Assembly: GCA_963790545.1 (NCBI GenBank)
Contig: CAWBPA010000024.1
Span: 372,001-436,000 of the forward strand
Reading direction: 5' to 3'
Origin: DATBJG01 sp963790545
GTDB taxonomy: Bacteria; Acidobacteriota; Vicinamibacteria; Vicinamibacterales; JAMQPK01
Length of the DNA: 64,000 nucleotides
A program made the translations under genes and the position numbers. Below the pieces are notes generated by a model, which worked only from the letters and a program-made list of their open reading frames with translations, ran no database searches and was not told where the DNA came from. Positions 29,031 to 38,729 of the stretch are shown in pieces; position 1 is the first letter of the stretch, and each line of letters starts with the position of its first letter.

Positions 29031-29729
29031 GTGCAGAGGTTAATTACAATTCTGATAGTGCTCGCCGGGGTGATGGCAGCGACACCTTCAGAGGCGCAAA
29101 TCTACAGCTGGCGCGACGCCAATGGGCACCTGGTGCTGTCAGATCGTCCCCTGGTCGACGGTGCGAGGTCGTTTGCTATCTCTTCGGCCTCGACCGTCCG
29201 CACGACAATTGCCATCGTCAGACCGCCCGCGAAGGGGTATGACGACCTGATTAGGCACCATGCGAGCGAGCACCAGGTCCGCCCCGATCTCGTCAGGGCG
29301 GTCATTCAGGTCGAATCGGCTTTCAATCGCTACGCGCGCTCGCCCAAAGGCGCGATGGGTCTGATGCAGTTGATGCCCGCGACAGCCGTTCAAATGGGTG
29401 TACGCGACCCCTACGATCCGGCGCAGAACATCCGTGCCGGCGTGGCGTACCTCCGGCAACTGCTGGATCGCTACAACCAGAACGAGGAGCTTGCCCTTGC
29501 GGCCTATAACGCGGGACCGGTCGCGGTGGCAAGGTACGGCACCACCATCCCGCCTTACCGGGAAACACGGAATTACGTGAAGAAGATCAAGGGTATGACC
29601 GAAGTGTCCGCTCAGTCACGAAAACGCGTGATTTACAAAACCGTTGACGTCGTCGACGGCCGCGAGGTTCCGCGCTATTCGGATACCAAGCCCGCCTCTG
29701 GCCCCTACGAGATCGTCTCAGCGCGCTAG
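29031..29729 (+). CDS. Secreted lytic transglycosylase (SLT domain) with DUF4124-like N-terminus
   Basis: About 232 residues. A signal peptide (RLITILIVLAGVMAATPSEA) is followed by a short DUF4124-like segment, IYSWRDANGHLVLSDRP. The SLT domain (about 75-185) has the catalytic glutamate in AVIQVESAFNRYARSPKGAM, then GLMQLMPATA and AYNAGPVAV. It cleaves the glycan chain of peptidoglycan in the periplasm with formation of 1,6-anhydro ends. The GTG at 29031 with AAGG upstream is preferred over the TTG two codons earlier. It follows the decamer array. Confidence 0.9.
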   Translation: MQRLITILIVLAGVMAATPSEAQIYSWRDANGHLVLSDRPLVDGARSFAISSASTVRTTIAIVRPPAKGYDDLIRHHASEHQVRPDLVRAVIQVESAFNRYARSPKGAMGLMQLMPATAVQMGVRDPYDPAQNIRAGVAYLRQLLDRYNQNEELALAAYNAGPVAVARYGTTIPPYRETRNYVKKIKGMTEVSAQSRKRVIYKTVDVVDGREVPRYSDTKPASGPYEIVSAR

Positions 29730-29746
29730 ACTAGAGTCGTCTTCTC

Positions 29747-30221
29747 CTATCCGCCGCTACACGGGACTCGCCGATACGGAAACTCGATCCGCCGCGCCTG
29801 GCCCTTATTGGTTCCCTCGATCCAGGCGACCAGCGAGCTGCCCCCTTCGCGTCGGTAGCCAATTCGCTGCGGGAAATCGTGCTGCGGATTCTCGAAGAGC
29901 ACCATCTCATCGGACACCCTGGTGGAAAGGAACGTGGCGGAGCGTTGACCGGACGGATGGGATTCGGTACTCGAGCCGATCGCCGGCTTCCCGTAGAAGC
30001 AGGAACTCGTAAGACACCAGTGTGTTCCCTCGCACGGTTCGGCTCATGCCCACCATGTTGGTGCCTCGTGGGGCCATCCAGTGCTCTTCGATGGTCCGCT
30101 CGCCGGTGGACGTTTCCCAACAGCCCTGGAGCCACGCCACGCGCCCGATGCCACGTGGCTGAGCCATAGCACCGGCACCAAGAGCGATGAACACGATGAG
30201 AGTCGAACGAGCTTTTGTCAC
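29747..30221 (-). CDS. DUF6265 family exported protein (frameshifted)
   Basis: The ATG at 30219-30221 starts a signal peptide (VFIALGAGAMAQ) followed by WLQGCWETSTGERTIEEHWM and APRGTNMVGMSRTVRG, the signature of DUF6265 proteins, which are small exported proteins of unknown function. After about residue 100 the frame is lost; the continuation, VLFENPQHDFPQRIGYRREG and a C-terminus ending at the TAG at 29747, is in another frame. One base change near 29930 would restore a protein of about 158 residues. It converges on the transglycosylase gene. Confidence 0.75.
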
Positions 30222-30281
30222 GGCACCATCCTAGCAGCCAGTGCAAAAGTTCTGAATTAGCGATCGACACCTCGTGCGCGG

Positions 30282-30420
30282 CTACACACGCTGCGTCTTC
30301 CAGGTCCCCCTGCTGAACATCCGGGCGCTCACGAGGGCAAGTGTCGAAAACCCCACGCTCACCGCAATGAAGATGCCTGTCGGTCCCAGCCCCACCGGAT
30401 ACGCCAAACTCGTCCGAGAC
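30282..30420 (-). pseudogene. C-terminal remnant of a MATE-family transporter
   Basis: The minus strand reads about 45 codons ending at TAG 30282-30284: LAYPVGLGPTGIFIAVSVG, then a helix, then SRGTWKTQRV. This resembles the last membrane helix and tail of MATE multidrug/Na+ antiporters, where a basic xRGxWKxQxV tail is usual. The upstream part is missing; the frame runs into dispersed palindromes at about 30420. I read it as a leftover of a deleted gene. Confidence 0.5.
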
Positions 30421-30426
30421 GCGGCG

Positions 30427-30525
30427 CTAAAGCGCCCGCGCTACGCGAGTGAGTGTAGCGCGGACTCTTCAGGGTCCGCGAAAGTCCGATGTAGCGCGGA
30501 CCCTTTCAGGGTCCGCGGCGGCGTT
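30427..30525. repeat. Cluster of GTAGCGC-family palindromes
   Basis: Three related hairpins in 100 bp: GCGCTAAAGCGCCCGCGCTACG, then GTAGCGCGGACTCTTCAGGG with TCCGCG, then GTAGCGCGGACCCTTTCAGG with GTCCGCGG. They separate the MATE remnant from the HD-GYP gene end and may mark where the transporter gene was broken. Confidence 0.7.
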
Positions 30526-30542
30526 AGTTGTGAATGTCGACT

Positions 30543-31202
30543 CTAGCGGGCAGGTACGTACACTTCCGTTGCTGCAAGCACGTCGCGGGCTGCCAGACCG
30601 TCGGGAATACAGAACGGCCGTTCGGCCGCCCCGCCCGTTTCAAGCATCGATGTCGGCAGAGAGAGCAGGCCACTGACCACCCAGGGGCAGAACTGGCTGC
30701 CGGCGCGGCGCGCGATGAACGCTCGGGCCGCATCAATGGACATCGGCTCCCGGGCGACCGGATACGCCAGCGAGTCGAAGGCATCCATCACGCTCACGAT
30801 GCGGACCGGCCAGGGGATTGCCGAGCTCGCCATGCGATCGGGATACCCTTGCCCATCGTACCGCTCGTGATGGTACAGGATGATTTCGCAGGCCCCGTGG
30901 GTTGCGCCGGCTCTATCGGCCAGTTCCACGCCCACCTCGGGGTGTCCGGCCAGTTCTTCCCATTCGCTCCGGCTGAGTCCGCGGCCTTTTTTCAAAATGT
31001 GCGGGGCCACAAACAACTTTCCTACGTCGTGCAGGAGCGATCCAACGCGAACCGATTCGATGGCCTGCGCCGACAGTCCATACTGCGAGGCAAGTCGAAC
31101 CGCGAGCATCGACACACGCCGCGAATGTTCCGCGACCTGCGGTCGCTGAGTTTCGAGCATCGACAACAGATGGTCAAGCCGCTGGGAGGCCGGGATCTGC
31201 AT
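30543..31202 (-). CDS. HD-GYP domain phosphohydrolase
   Basis: A 219-residue protein that is nearly all HD-GYP domain. The HD residues are in VGSLLHDVGKLFVAPHILKK and the second motif in HHERYDGQGYPD (the GYP). HD-GYP enzymes use a bi- or tri-nuclear metal site to hydrolyse cyclic di-GMP to GMP. There is no receiver or sensor domain, so its control is not visible. I prefer the ATG at 31200-31202 (IPASQRLDHLL) over a TTG 17 codons upstream. The bases from 31203 to 31515 (313 bp) hold the rpsT promoter and nothing else I can name. Confidence 0.88.
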   Translation of the reverse strand: MQIPASQRLDHLLSMLETQRPQVAEHSRRVSMLAVRLASQYGLSAQAIESVRVGSLLHDVGKLFVAPHILKKGRGLSRSEWEELAGHPEVGVELADRAGATHGACEIILYHHERYDGQGYPDRMASSAIPWPVRIVSVMDAFDSLAYPVAREPMSIDAARAFIARRAGSQFCPWVVSGLLSLPTSMLETGGAAERPFCIPDGLAARDVLAATEVYVPAR

Positions 31203-31400
31203 ACGACCCCTGATAGGGCAACGGCCATGCCCAGCCGGAGGGAGAGGTGCCAAGCGTGTCTAAATCCCTGTGGACGCACGCGTTGCCGGAAGGCGATTCA
31301 CTTTGAGACGGCACGCGTTACACATCGTGGCCAACCGGAATGTTACAAAATCTGCCACTGTGCGCGAGTTTCGTAACCCGTACTCGAATCGAGCCACGTT

Positions 31401-31431
31401 TTGTCGACCCGCCGGTATCTCGTGCTAACAT
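31401..31431 (+). promoter_or_regulatory. Possible rpsT promoter
   Basis: TTGTCG (31401-31406) and an extended -10 TGCTAACAT (hexamer 31426-31431), with a long 19 bp spacer, 84 bp before rpsT. The same TGCTAA core is seen before ilvE. Confidence 0.35.
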
Positions 31432-31515
31432 AACGGGTTCTTTCGCAACAGCGGCTCGCCGCGGAGCGAAGGATTTCCGTAAGTTAACCTCGCATCTCTG
31501 AAAGGGAACGGCCAC

Positions 31516-31785
31516 GTGGCAAGTCACGCATCGGCGCTGAAAGCGCATCGCCAGAATCTGAAGCGACGGGAGCACAATCGGGAATTTCGTGCCAAACTCC
31601 GCTCGGCGCTCAAAGCCATTCGCTCCGCGCTCGACGGAAAAGATGTGGCGGGCGCCAGACAACAGCTCAACAAGACGGTTTCACTCATCGACAAGCTGGC
31701 CGGCAAGGGCATCATCCACCGCAACGCAGCGGCCCGATACAAGTCAAGAATCCGGACGCGTCTCACCAAGGCGAGCGCCGCCTGA
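31516..31785 (+). CDS. rpsT: 30S ribosomal protein S20
   Basis: An 89-residue, strongly basic helical protein with the S20 pattern ASALKAHRQNLKRREHNREF, then SALKAIRSAL, and the conserved GIIHRNAAARYKSRI near the C-terminus. S20 binds 16S rRNA early in small-subunit assembly. GTG start at 31516 with a GGGA motif 9 bp upstream. It ends 3 bp before the stop of the convergent holA gene, so the two transcripts must overlap. Confidence 0.97.
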   Translation: MASHASALKAHRQNLKRREHNREFRAKLRSALKAIRSALDGKDVAGARQQLNKTVSLIDKLAGKGIIHRNAAARYKSRIRTRLTKASAA

Positions 31786-31788
31786 CGG

Positions 31789-32727
31789 TCACCGGTTCTC
31801 ACCGCCTACGCTGCACAACTCGACGACCAGCCGCTCGAGCAAGACTCTTGGGTCTCCGGCCGAGCTCTTCAGGGCGAGGTCCGTCTGAAAAACCGCCTCA
31901 ATGGCACTCGGGACCCGTCGACGATCCAGCTTCGTCCTTACGCACCAGGCGACCTGCCCAAGAATCAGGAACGGTGACACCCCGGCATCGATTTGGGCGG
32001 CCAGCTCTCGCAGCGCTGCCGCGCCGGCACCTCGTTCGATCGCGTTCGTCACCGCCCACTCGCCGCTCGTGAGATGGGCGTCGGTCGTCATGGCCTCGAC
32101 ATCGGCCGTGGAAATTTGGCGCTGGTCCGCGGCGTAGAGGAGCAGGCGTTCCGCATCGGCCCGCAACCGCATGGGGTCGCCAGCCGACCGGTTGATGAGA
32201 AGCTGGACCGCCTTGGGCTCGATCGTCATGCCCTGCTTCCCGGCTGCCTCGCGCAGCCATCTCGCCGCCTCCGACGGGTTACCCAGGCCGTCGCAACGAA
32301 CGACGGAAGCGGTTTTCAGCAGCAGCTTGGACAGGCTGCGTCGCTCATCCAGGTCACCCGTGACGAACACCATGCAGGCATGAGCCGCCGGCTCCTTGAC
32401 ATAGGCCGTCAGCGCCTCCTGGTCCTGATCGGTCGCTTGAGTCTCTCGCCTGGGCACAATGACCAGCTCGGCGCGAAGCACGATGATGATCCGCCGCGGC
32501 GCCATCAGCGGCAGCGTGCGAGCCGCGTCTACGATTGCCGCCGCCGAAGCGTCGCCGCCGTAGAACCGGTCCACGTTGAACGCGCGCAAGTCCTCCTCGA
32601 CGCTCGCCGCGAACTCGCCAGCCAAGGCGCTCTTTTCCGCCTCGTCGGCGCCCATGACCAGATAGACGGGGTCGAGCTTCCCCGCTCCGATCTGCTTTCT
32701 GACGGCGGCTGAAGTGAGGAGCGCCAC
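31789..32727 (-). CDS. holA: DNA polymerase III delta subunit
   Basis: A 312-residue HolA protein: an N-terminal AAA+-like domain beginning KLDPVYLVMGADEAEKSALA, a second domain around LINRSAGDPMRLRADAERL, and a C-terminal helical domain with AAQIDAGVSPFLILGQVAW. It opens the beta sliding clamp in the clamp loader. GTG start at 32725-32727, 9 bp after the lptE stop; the order leuS-lptE-holA is conserved in many bacteria and suggests one transcript. Confidence 0.93.
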   Translation of the reverse strand: MALLTSAAVRKQIGAGKLDPVYLVMGADEAEKSALAGEFAASVEEDLRAFNVDRFYGGDASAAAIVDAARTLPLMAPRRIIIVLRAELVIVPRRETQATDQDQEALTAYVKEPAAHACMVFVTGDLDERRSLSKLLLKTASVVRCDGLGNPSEAARWLREAAGKQGMTIEPKAVQLLINRSAGDPMRLRADAERLLLYAADQRQISTADVEAMTTDAHLTSGEWAVTNAIERGAGAAALRELAAQIDAGVSPFLILGQVAWCVRTKLDRRRVPSAIEAVFQTDLALKSSAGDPRVLLERLVVELCSVGGENR

Positions 32728-32736
32728 GTCGTGTCG

Positions 32737-33264
32737 CTAAAACGCTTCGAGGATCGAACTGACGACCGTGCGGCCGAACTCAGTGGAAAGACGCTGGAGG
32801 GCGTTCGTGCTCTGGCCAAAGAAAGCCGTTGGGATCGAGTGCGTCGGTGCCGCTTGCCGCGTCGAATTCTTCCCGCAACGTGAGCGACGGGTTCTGCCAA
32901 AGCACTTTGTTGTCCGCGGTGTCACGCAGCGAGATATTCGCCGTGACAGTCGCGACATAGCGCGACGCCTGCTGGTCCTGGGTGAAGCTGACCGGGGCAA
33001 TGGCCAGCCCGGTAATCTGGCCCGACAGCACGGCGTCGACGCCAGTGGTATCGGGCAGGACCTTGTAACGACCGCGGCCAATCAGCTCCGATCGCACCTT
33101 CTCGGTGAAGATCTGATCGAGCTCGAAGTACGGGTCGAGTTGGTGAACGTCGGGACACCAATCACCTGAATGTGCGCCGGCAGGAACGAGCCTCGTCCAG
33201 CAAGCGCATAGCCACACGACGCTGACAACGGGCCAACGACAAGCGCCATCATCAGAGCTGCCAT
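32737..33264 (-). CDS. lptE: LPS-assembly lipoprotein LptE-like (frameshifted twice)
   Basis: Start ATG at 33264 gives a lipoprotein signal with lipobox LSASC and then GYALAGRGSFLPAHIQVIGV, the classic start of LptE. After a shift near 33135 the second frame continues with FTEKVRSELIGRGRYKVL, AVLSGQITGLAIAPVSF and NPSLTLREEF. After another near 32850 it ends ALQRLSTEFGRTVVSSILEAF minus its first residue. LptE plugs the LptD barrel that exports lipopolysaccharide to the outer membrane. This implies a diderm cell. The corrected length of about 175 residues is normal. It sits between leuS and holA as in many Gram-negatives. Confidence 0.85.
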
Positions 33265-33294
33265 CGGCTTTCGAGAATGGTGGTTTCATGTTTC

Positions 33295-33322
33295 TGCCTG
33301 CTGCCTGCTCCCTACTGCCTAC
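33295..33322. repeat. Heptamer array (TGCCTGC), 4 units, at the leuS stop
   Basis: TGCCTGC, TGCCTGC, TCCCTAC, TGCCTAC. The leuS stop codon (minus strand TAG at 33319-33321) lies in the last unit. Confidence 0.8.
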
Positions 33323-35839
33323 TGTACTACGACATTGACCAGTTTACCTTTTGCGACCACGACCGTCTTGATGGTCTTGCCGGCCGTGTGACTTCTCACC
33401 GCCGGATCGGCCAGCGCTCGCTCCCGCAGCTCGGCCTCTGTCAGGGTCGCGGGTACGGTAAGGCGCGCGCGAACTTTGCCGTTGACCTGCACCGGCACCA
33501 CGATTTCATCGGCCTTTGCAACTTCCGGATCATAGACAGGCCACGCAGCCTTCACAAGCCCACCCGCATGCCCGATTCGCTCCCACAATTCCTCAGCCGT
33601 ATGCGGCGCAAACGGCGACAGCATCAGGATCAGCGCCTCGATGGCTTCCTTGAAGACGGCCATTGCCTGGGTCTTTGACCGGGAATCAGGGGCCGCCTGA
33701 CCTGCCGCGACATCGAAGGCATAGAGCTCGTTGACAAGCTCCATCAGCGCCGACACGGCGGTGTTCAGATGCTGGCGTTGTTCCAGATCGGCCGTAATGC
33801 GCTTGATCGTCTCGTGTGTCTTGCGTCGAAGCGCACGCTGGGCGTCGTTCAGGGAAGACTGGTCAATGGATCCCAGGTCGCGCGACAGGCTGTCGGTCCA
33901 CGGGTCGATGAGGCGCCACACCCGCGCCAGAAATGTGAAACTGCCTTTGAGGCCGCTGTCGGTCCACTCCACTTCTTTTTCAGGCGGGGCGACGAACATC
34001 ACATACAGGCGCAGCGCGTCAGCCCCGAAATTCTTCAGCATCTCGTCGGGATCGACGACATTGCCTTTGGATTTCGACATGACGGCACCTTCCTTCAGCA
34101 CCATGCCCTGCGTGAGCAGATGCGTGAAAGGTTCGTCATGATCCACCATGCCGAGATCCCGAAAGAGCCGGGCGAAGAACCTCGAGTAGATCAGGTGAAG
34201 GATGGCGTGCTCGACGCCGCCACTGTAGAAATCCACCGGAAGCCAGTACTTGACTTTGTCCGGATCGAACGCCAGGCGATCGTTATGCGGATCGCAGAAG
34301 CGGTAGAAGTACCAGGATGAGTCCACAAACGTGTCCATCGTGTCGGTTTCGCGCCGGGCTGGCTCGCCGCACCTTGGACACGTCGTGTTGACGAACTCCG
34401 GGACCTGCGCCAGTGGCGAATCACCACGGCCCGTAAAGTGCGCTATTTTCGGCAACACCACCGGAAGCTGGTCATCGGGAACCGGCACCGTTCCGCACGT
34501 CGGGCAGTAGATGATGGGGATCGGCGTGCCCCAGTAGCGCTGCCGCGAAATCCCCCAGTCCTTGAGCCTGAACTGGATCGTGCGCTGGCCGATCCGTTGT
34601 TGCTCGACGAACTGTCCCATGCGGCTGATGGCTTCTGGCGACGGCAACCCCGAGAACTGGCCGCTGTTGACCACGAGACCCTCGTCAACATAGGCCGCCT
34701 CCAGCGTCTCGCCGGACAACGTCTTCCCTTCCGGCTGAATCACCACGTCGATTGGCAGGCCGTACTTCCGGGCAAACTCGAAATCACGCTGGTCATGGGC
34801 GGGCACCGCCATGATGGCGCCGGTGCCATATTCCCCCAGCACGAAGTTGGCAATCCAGATTGGGACCGCCTTGTTCGTGAACGGGTTGATGGCATAGCGC
34901 CCGGTCGAGAAACCCTCCTTTTCAATCTCGCCACTCAACCGGGCCGCCCGGTCCTGCGCACGAAAGCGATCGACACGCGTCGCGCATCGCCACCGGATCC
35001 TCCGACTCCTCGATGAATCGACGGACGATGTCGTGCTCGGGAGCGAGCAGGACGAACGTCGCCCCGAAGATCGTGTCAATTCGCGTGGTGAAAATCTCAA
35101 TACCGTCGGCCGCCGCCGCTCCTTGGGCCGTCTGCAGCGGAAATCTGACGCGCACGCCCTCGGACCGCCCAATCCAGTTGCGCTGCATCGTCAGGACTTT
35201 GTCCGGCCACTGGGTCAGGTGATCCGCCGCCTGCAGCAGTTCATCCGCATAACGTGTGATCCGGAAGAACCACTGGTCGAGCTCGCGGATCGTCACGGGC
35301 GTTCCACACCGCCAGCAACCGCCATCCACGACCTGTTCGTTCGCCAGAACGGTCTGACAGCTCGAACACCAGTTGACCGACGAACGTCGCTTGTAGGCGA
35401 GATCGCGCTCGAACATCCGCACGAACAACCACTGGTTCCACTTGTAGTACTCGGGCAGACACGTCGCTATTTCCCGCTCCCACGCGTAGCTGATGCCCAG
35501 TCGCTGGAGCTGCCCCTTCATGTGGGCGATGTTGCCGAAGGTCGATACCTCGGGATGAATGCCGTTCTTGATCGCGGCGTTCTCGGCCGGAAGCCCGAAC
35601 GCGTCCCATCCGAACGGATGCAGCACGTTGTAGCCACGCATGCGCTTCAACCGCGCAACCACGTCGCCAATGATGTAGTTGCGGACATGACCCACATGGG
35701 CATGACCTGAGGGATACGCAAACATCTCGAGACAGTAGAATTTCGGCCGCGACGGATCGGCCTCTACTTCAAAGACGCGCGCGTCAGCCCAGCGCTGCTG
35801 CCACTTCTTGTCGAGTTCTTGGGGATGGTAGTCGGCCAT
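33319..35839 (-). CDS. leuS: Leucyl-tRNA synthetase (frameshifted)
   Basis: Two frames give one class Ia synthetase of about 835 residues. The N-terminal frame has the HIGH-type motif in SGHAHVGHVRNY, zinc cysteines NWCSSCQTVLANEQ and TTRIDTIFGATF in the editing domain; the C-terminal frame has VPIWIANFVLGEYGTGAIM, the second zinc site, the KMSKS loop as VMSKSKGNVVDP, and the anticodon-binding domain. The shift is near 34960-34990, inside the editing domain. It attaches leucine to tRNA(Leu). First gene of leuS-lptE-holA. The upstream 150 bp carry two loose copies of the GACGCGGATT word. Confidence 0.94.
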
Positions 35840-35985
35840 CGAGGGTTGTCAGCAGACGCAGATCGTCACCGATCTCAGATAGCTCACGGGACGCGGATCA
35901 GCAAGGATTTCCGGTATGATCCACGAGACGCGGATTGTCGCGGATTTCGAACGATCGGATCCGCTACGAGAACGCGGTTAGCACA

Positions 35986-37380
35986 TCAAGGTTCCGATTT
36001 CCCGCCGGTCGAGGCATTGCTGGCCTTACCGACGGCATTCGGATCGACGCGCGCAAGCGATTCCAGCGTCGGACCTTCCTCACCACGAGCCAGCAGGCTC
36101 GGACCCGACCGCAGAAACACCTTCTCCGGCGCCGTCGAAACGGGGAAGAGCACGCCAATGAAACAGTTGCTCATCTCGTCCCAGTTCTGAGGACCCCAGA
36201 GAACCTTCGTCGCTGGATCCGGATTGAACCGGTTACCGGACGAGTTGTCGAAGTGCGAGATGAGCTGAAGTTTCGACCCCTTGGGCAGCGATATCGGCTG
36301 CGCGTACTGATATCCCATCTGCCAGTCGAAGTTCCACACACCCTTGAGCACCGTGATGATTTCCTTCGACGGGGAGACGACACGCAACTCGAAATCCTTG
36401 CCGCGCAGATGCATGTGCGGCTGCGCGTATACGAGGGATGCGTCCTCACCGAACGTAATCTCGCTCACCACCTCCGCATTGTTGTGACCGGCTGGAATGG
36501 CGAGATTCATGGCCGTGGGGCCCGCGTGGAAGAAATACCGCGTGCGAGGTGCCTCCTTCGCCAGCACGAGACCCAGCTTCGAGACGTCTGAGGTCGGCTC
36601 GCCCGACGTCGTGTAGTGCAGCTCGAAGACGAGATCGGATCCTTTTGGAATGAGCTTCGCTGCCCCATTCATGTCGAACTGCTGCGCACCCAGGCCCGGG
36701 TTGAATTTGCCGAGGATGTCATTTCCCTCCTCGATCATGTTGTTCCCCATGATGTCGCGATGGCTCTCGCGCTCGTAGGCTTCGCCAGGCACAGCCTTCG
36801 CCATCCACGTGGATCCAGACGGGCGAACCCAGACTTTCCCGTGATGGAGCACCTTGGCGTTTCCCGGACGCATCTCTGCGGCGGTCACCCACAGGTCTTC
36901 CTTGAAGTTCGTTTTCACGACCACGTACTTGTAGTTGATCGTTCCGGAAGCCGGCAGCTCGAACGCTTTCGGCATCTCGACGATGATGTCGGGCGTGAGG
37001 TTCCAGCCGTTTTCGAACGTCCGGGGAGGAGGCGCATCGCTTTCCTTGCCGGCTGGCGCGCCACCGTCGACCCATGCGCTGATCGTTTCGACTTCGCGGC
37101 TGCTCAACCGGCGTTCGTTCGCAAAGTGCCCGTAGCCTGGATCGGCAAACCACGGCGGCATCTTCTTGTCGAGGACTGCCGCTTTGATCGCGCGGGCCCA
37201 GGGTCTGGCATCCTCGTACCCGACGAGCGACATCGGGGCAATTTCACCGGGGCGGTGACAGGTCTGACAGTTCGCCTGCAGAATCGGCACGATGTCCTTG
37301 TAGAACGTTGGTGTGTCGGCTGCGGCCAGGGGCGCGGCTCCCCAAAGAATCCCGACGAGGACAATCAGGCCTGTGCGCAT
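35986..37380 (-). CDS. Cytochrome c / copper type II monooxygenase-like fusion protein
   Basis: A 464-residue exported protein. Signal peptide (IVLVGILWGAAPLAAA), then a single-haem cytochrome c-like segment: FYKDIVPILQANCQTCHRPG with the CxxCH motif and a distal methionine region (KKMPPWFADP). The C-terminal 300 residues resemble the copper ascorbate-dependent (PHM/DBH-like) monooxygenase fold, with LHHGKVWVRP, ELHYTTSGEP, and AQPHMHLRGKDFELRV as likely copper ligands. Such fusions are common in Acidobacteria and are mostly uncharacterised; the redox role is inference. Start ATG 37380 is preceded by a strong GGAGG; the longer in-frame start has neither signal nor RBS. Confidence 0.8.
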   Translation of the reverse strand: MRTGLIVLVGILWGAAPLAAADTPTFYKDIVPILQANCQTCHRPGEIAPMSLVGYEDARPWARAIKAAVLDKKMPPWFADPGYGHFANERRLSSREVETISAWVDGGAPAGKESDAPPPRTFENGWNLTPDIIVEMPKAFELPASGTINYKYVVVKTNFKEDLWVTAAEMRPGNAKVLHHGKVWVRPSGSTWMAKAVPGEAYERESHRDIMGNNMIEEGNDILGKFNPGLGAQQFDMNGAAKLIPKGSDLVFELHYTTSGEPTSDVSKLGLVLAKEAPRTRYFFHAGPTAMNLAIPAGHNNAEVVSEITFGEDASLVYAQPHMHLRGKDFELRVVSPSKEIITVLKGVWNFDWQMGYQYAQPISLPKGSKLQLISHFDNSSGNRFNPDPATKVLWGPQNWDEMSNCFIGVLFPVSTAPEKVFLRSGPSLLARGEEGPTLESLARVDPNAVGKASNASTGGKSEP

Positions 37381-37493
37381 GGCGGGCGCCTCCTTCGGCG
37401 TCTGTCGGCTTGTCACCAGTATACGTGGAACCCGGTGTACCGGGAACCCGGCCACACGTGTCGGAGCACTGACGTTGGGCCGATAGGATTGGC

Positions 37494-37838
37494 ATGCTCA
37501 ACACACGACCCCTTATCGGCCTGGTCATTGCCATAGGCGTGGCGCTGGAACTGGGCATTCACGCTCTGAGCGGTCGCCGCGAAGCCTGGGACAGCCCCCT
37601 CTACTGGACGCTCGGGTTACCGGCCGCCGGTGTGGCGTCAGTGGTCATTGGGTTTCTCTCGCGCGGAGGCGACTGGCGATGGGCAGTCGCCATTGTGCCA
37701 AGCCAGGTGATGACCATGATGGTCAGAAGCGGAGAAATCAGCGGCCTCTGGCCTCTGATGCTGATCCTCTCGTCAATCCTCAGCACCCCGTTTGTCATCG
37801 CATCGTTCGTCGGGTCGCGGTTCCGTTCAAAACGCTGA
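37494..37838 (+). CDS. Small four-helix membrane protein, unknown
   Basis: A 114-residue protein of four hydrophobic segments (LIGLVIAIGVALELGI; LGLPAAGVASVVIGFL; a third around AVAIVPSQVMTMMV; and LILSSILSTPFVIASFVG) with a basic tail. No family that I can name and no catalytic motif. It is divergent from the copper monooxygenase gene, 113 bp away. A TAGGAT 4 bp before the ATG could be a -10 for a leaderless transcript. Confidence 0.65.
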   Translation: MLNTRPLIGLVIAIGVALELGIHALSGRREAWDSPLYWTLGLPAAGVASVVIGFLSRGGDWRWAVAIVPSQVMTMMVRSGEISGLWPLMLILSSILSTPFVIASFVGSRFRSKR

Positions 37839-37939
37839 ACGCCCGACGAGAGGAACAAACGCGAACCTACAGACGTCTGATTCGACTAGAGTCTCCGATC
37901 ACGACTGCGACGACTGCCCTAATCCCACAGAGGTAGGTG

Positions 37940-38697
37940 ATGAAGAAACGGCTTGGACTCCTGGCTGCGGTGGCACTGCTGGCGCTTTGGTCGCGTCCCC
38001 GCCCTGGCGCAGACGGTGGACGACATCATCGAGAAGCACCTGGCAGCCTCCGGTGGACGCGCGGCGTTGAGCAAGCTGACGTCCAGGACGGCGACTGGGA
38101 CGATTACACTGACCTCACCGGTCGGGGAGCTCAGCGGAACCATCGACGTGTTTGTGAAGGCGCCGAACAAATCTCGCACGCTGATCAAACTGGACTTGAG
38201 CGCGGTCGGCGGCGGACAGGTGGTGTCGGACCAGCGGTTCGACGGCGCCAGCGGTTACGTGATCGACACGTTCAACGGAAACCGCGAGATCACGGGCAGC
38301 CAGCTGGATGCTCTTCGAAACGCATCGTTTCCAAGCCCGCTCCTCAACTACCGGGAAAACGGAACCACCGCGGCTTTGGCCGGCACCGAAAAGGTTGGCG
38401 ACAAAGATGCGCACGTCATCCAATTGTCACCGAAGACCGGGCCACCGCTTCGCATGCTCATCGATGCCGAGAGCTTTCTGATCGTGAGGACGGTCATGTC
38501 CATCAACGTCCCACAACTGGGCGGCGATGTCGATCAGGTACAGGAGTTCTCCGACTTCCACGACGTCGATGGAGTCAAGGTGCCGTATCTCGGTCCGGTC
38601 GTCCACTTCCGTCCAGGTCGTCAAGGCAACGGTCTCGGACGTGAAGCACAACACCGAGATCGACGACAGCTCCTTCTCGAGGCCGGCCGGTCAATAG
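37940..38697 (+). CDS. LolA-like exported protein (frameshifted twice)
   Basis: The ATG at 37940 starts a signal peptide (KKRLGLLAAVALLALW). After a shift near 38005 the frame continues ALAQTVDDIIEKHLAASGG, then a long beta-rich region with YVIDTFNGNREITGSQLDAL and GTEKVGDKDAHVIQL. This layout resembles outer-membrane lipoprotein-sorting (LolA/LolB-fold) proteins. A second shift near 38600 recovers VQVVKATVSDVKHNTEIDD and a TAG at 38695. The fold binds acyl chains in LolA, but many such proteins in Acidobacteria are of unknown role. It converges on the YjbR-like gene. Confidence 0.72.
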
Positions 38698-38729
38698 CGA
38701 CACACCTTGTCGCGGGGGAAAACACGGTT

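Noticed and set aside
31203..31515. Riboswitch or T-box upstream of rpsT
   Set aside because: I looked for paired stems and a T-tract and saw none I could support; only a weak promoter.
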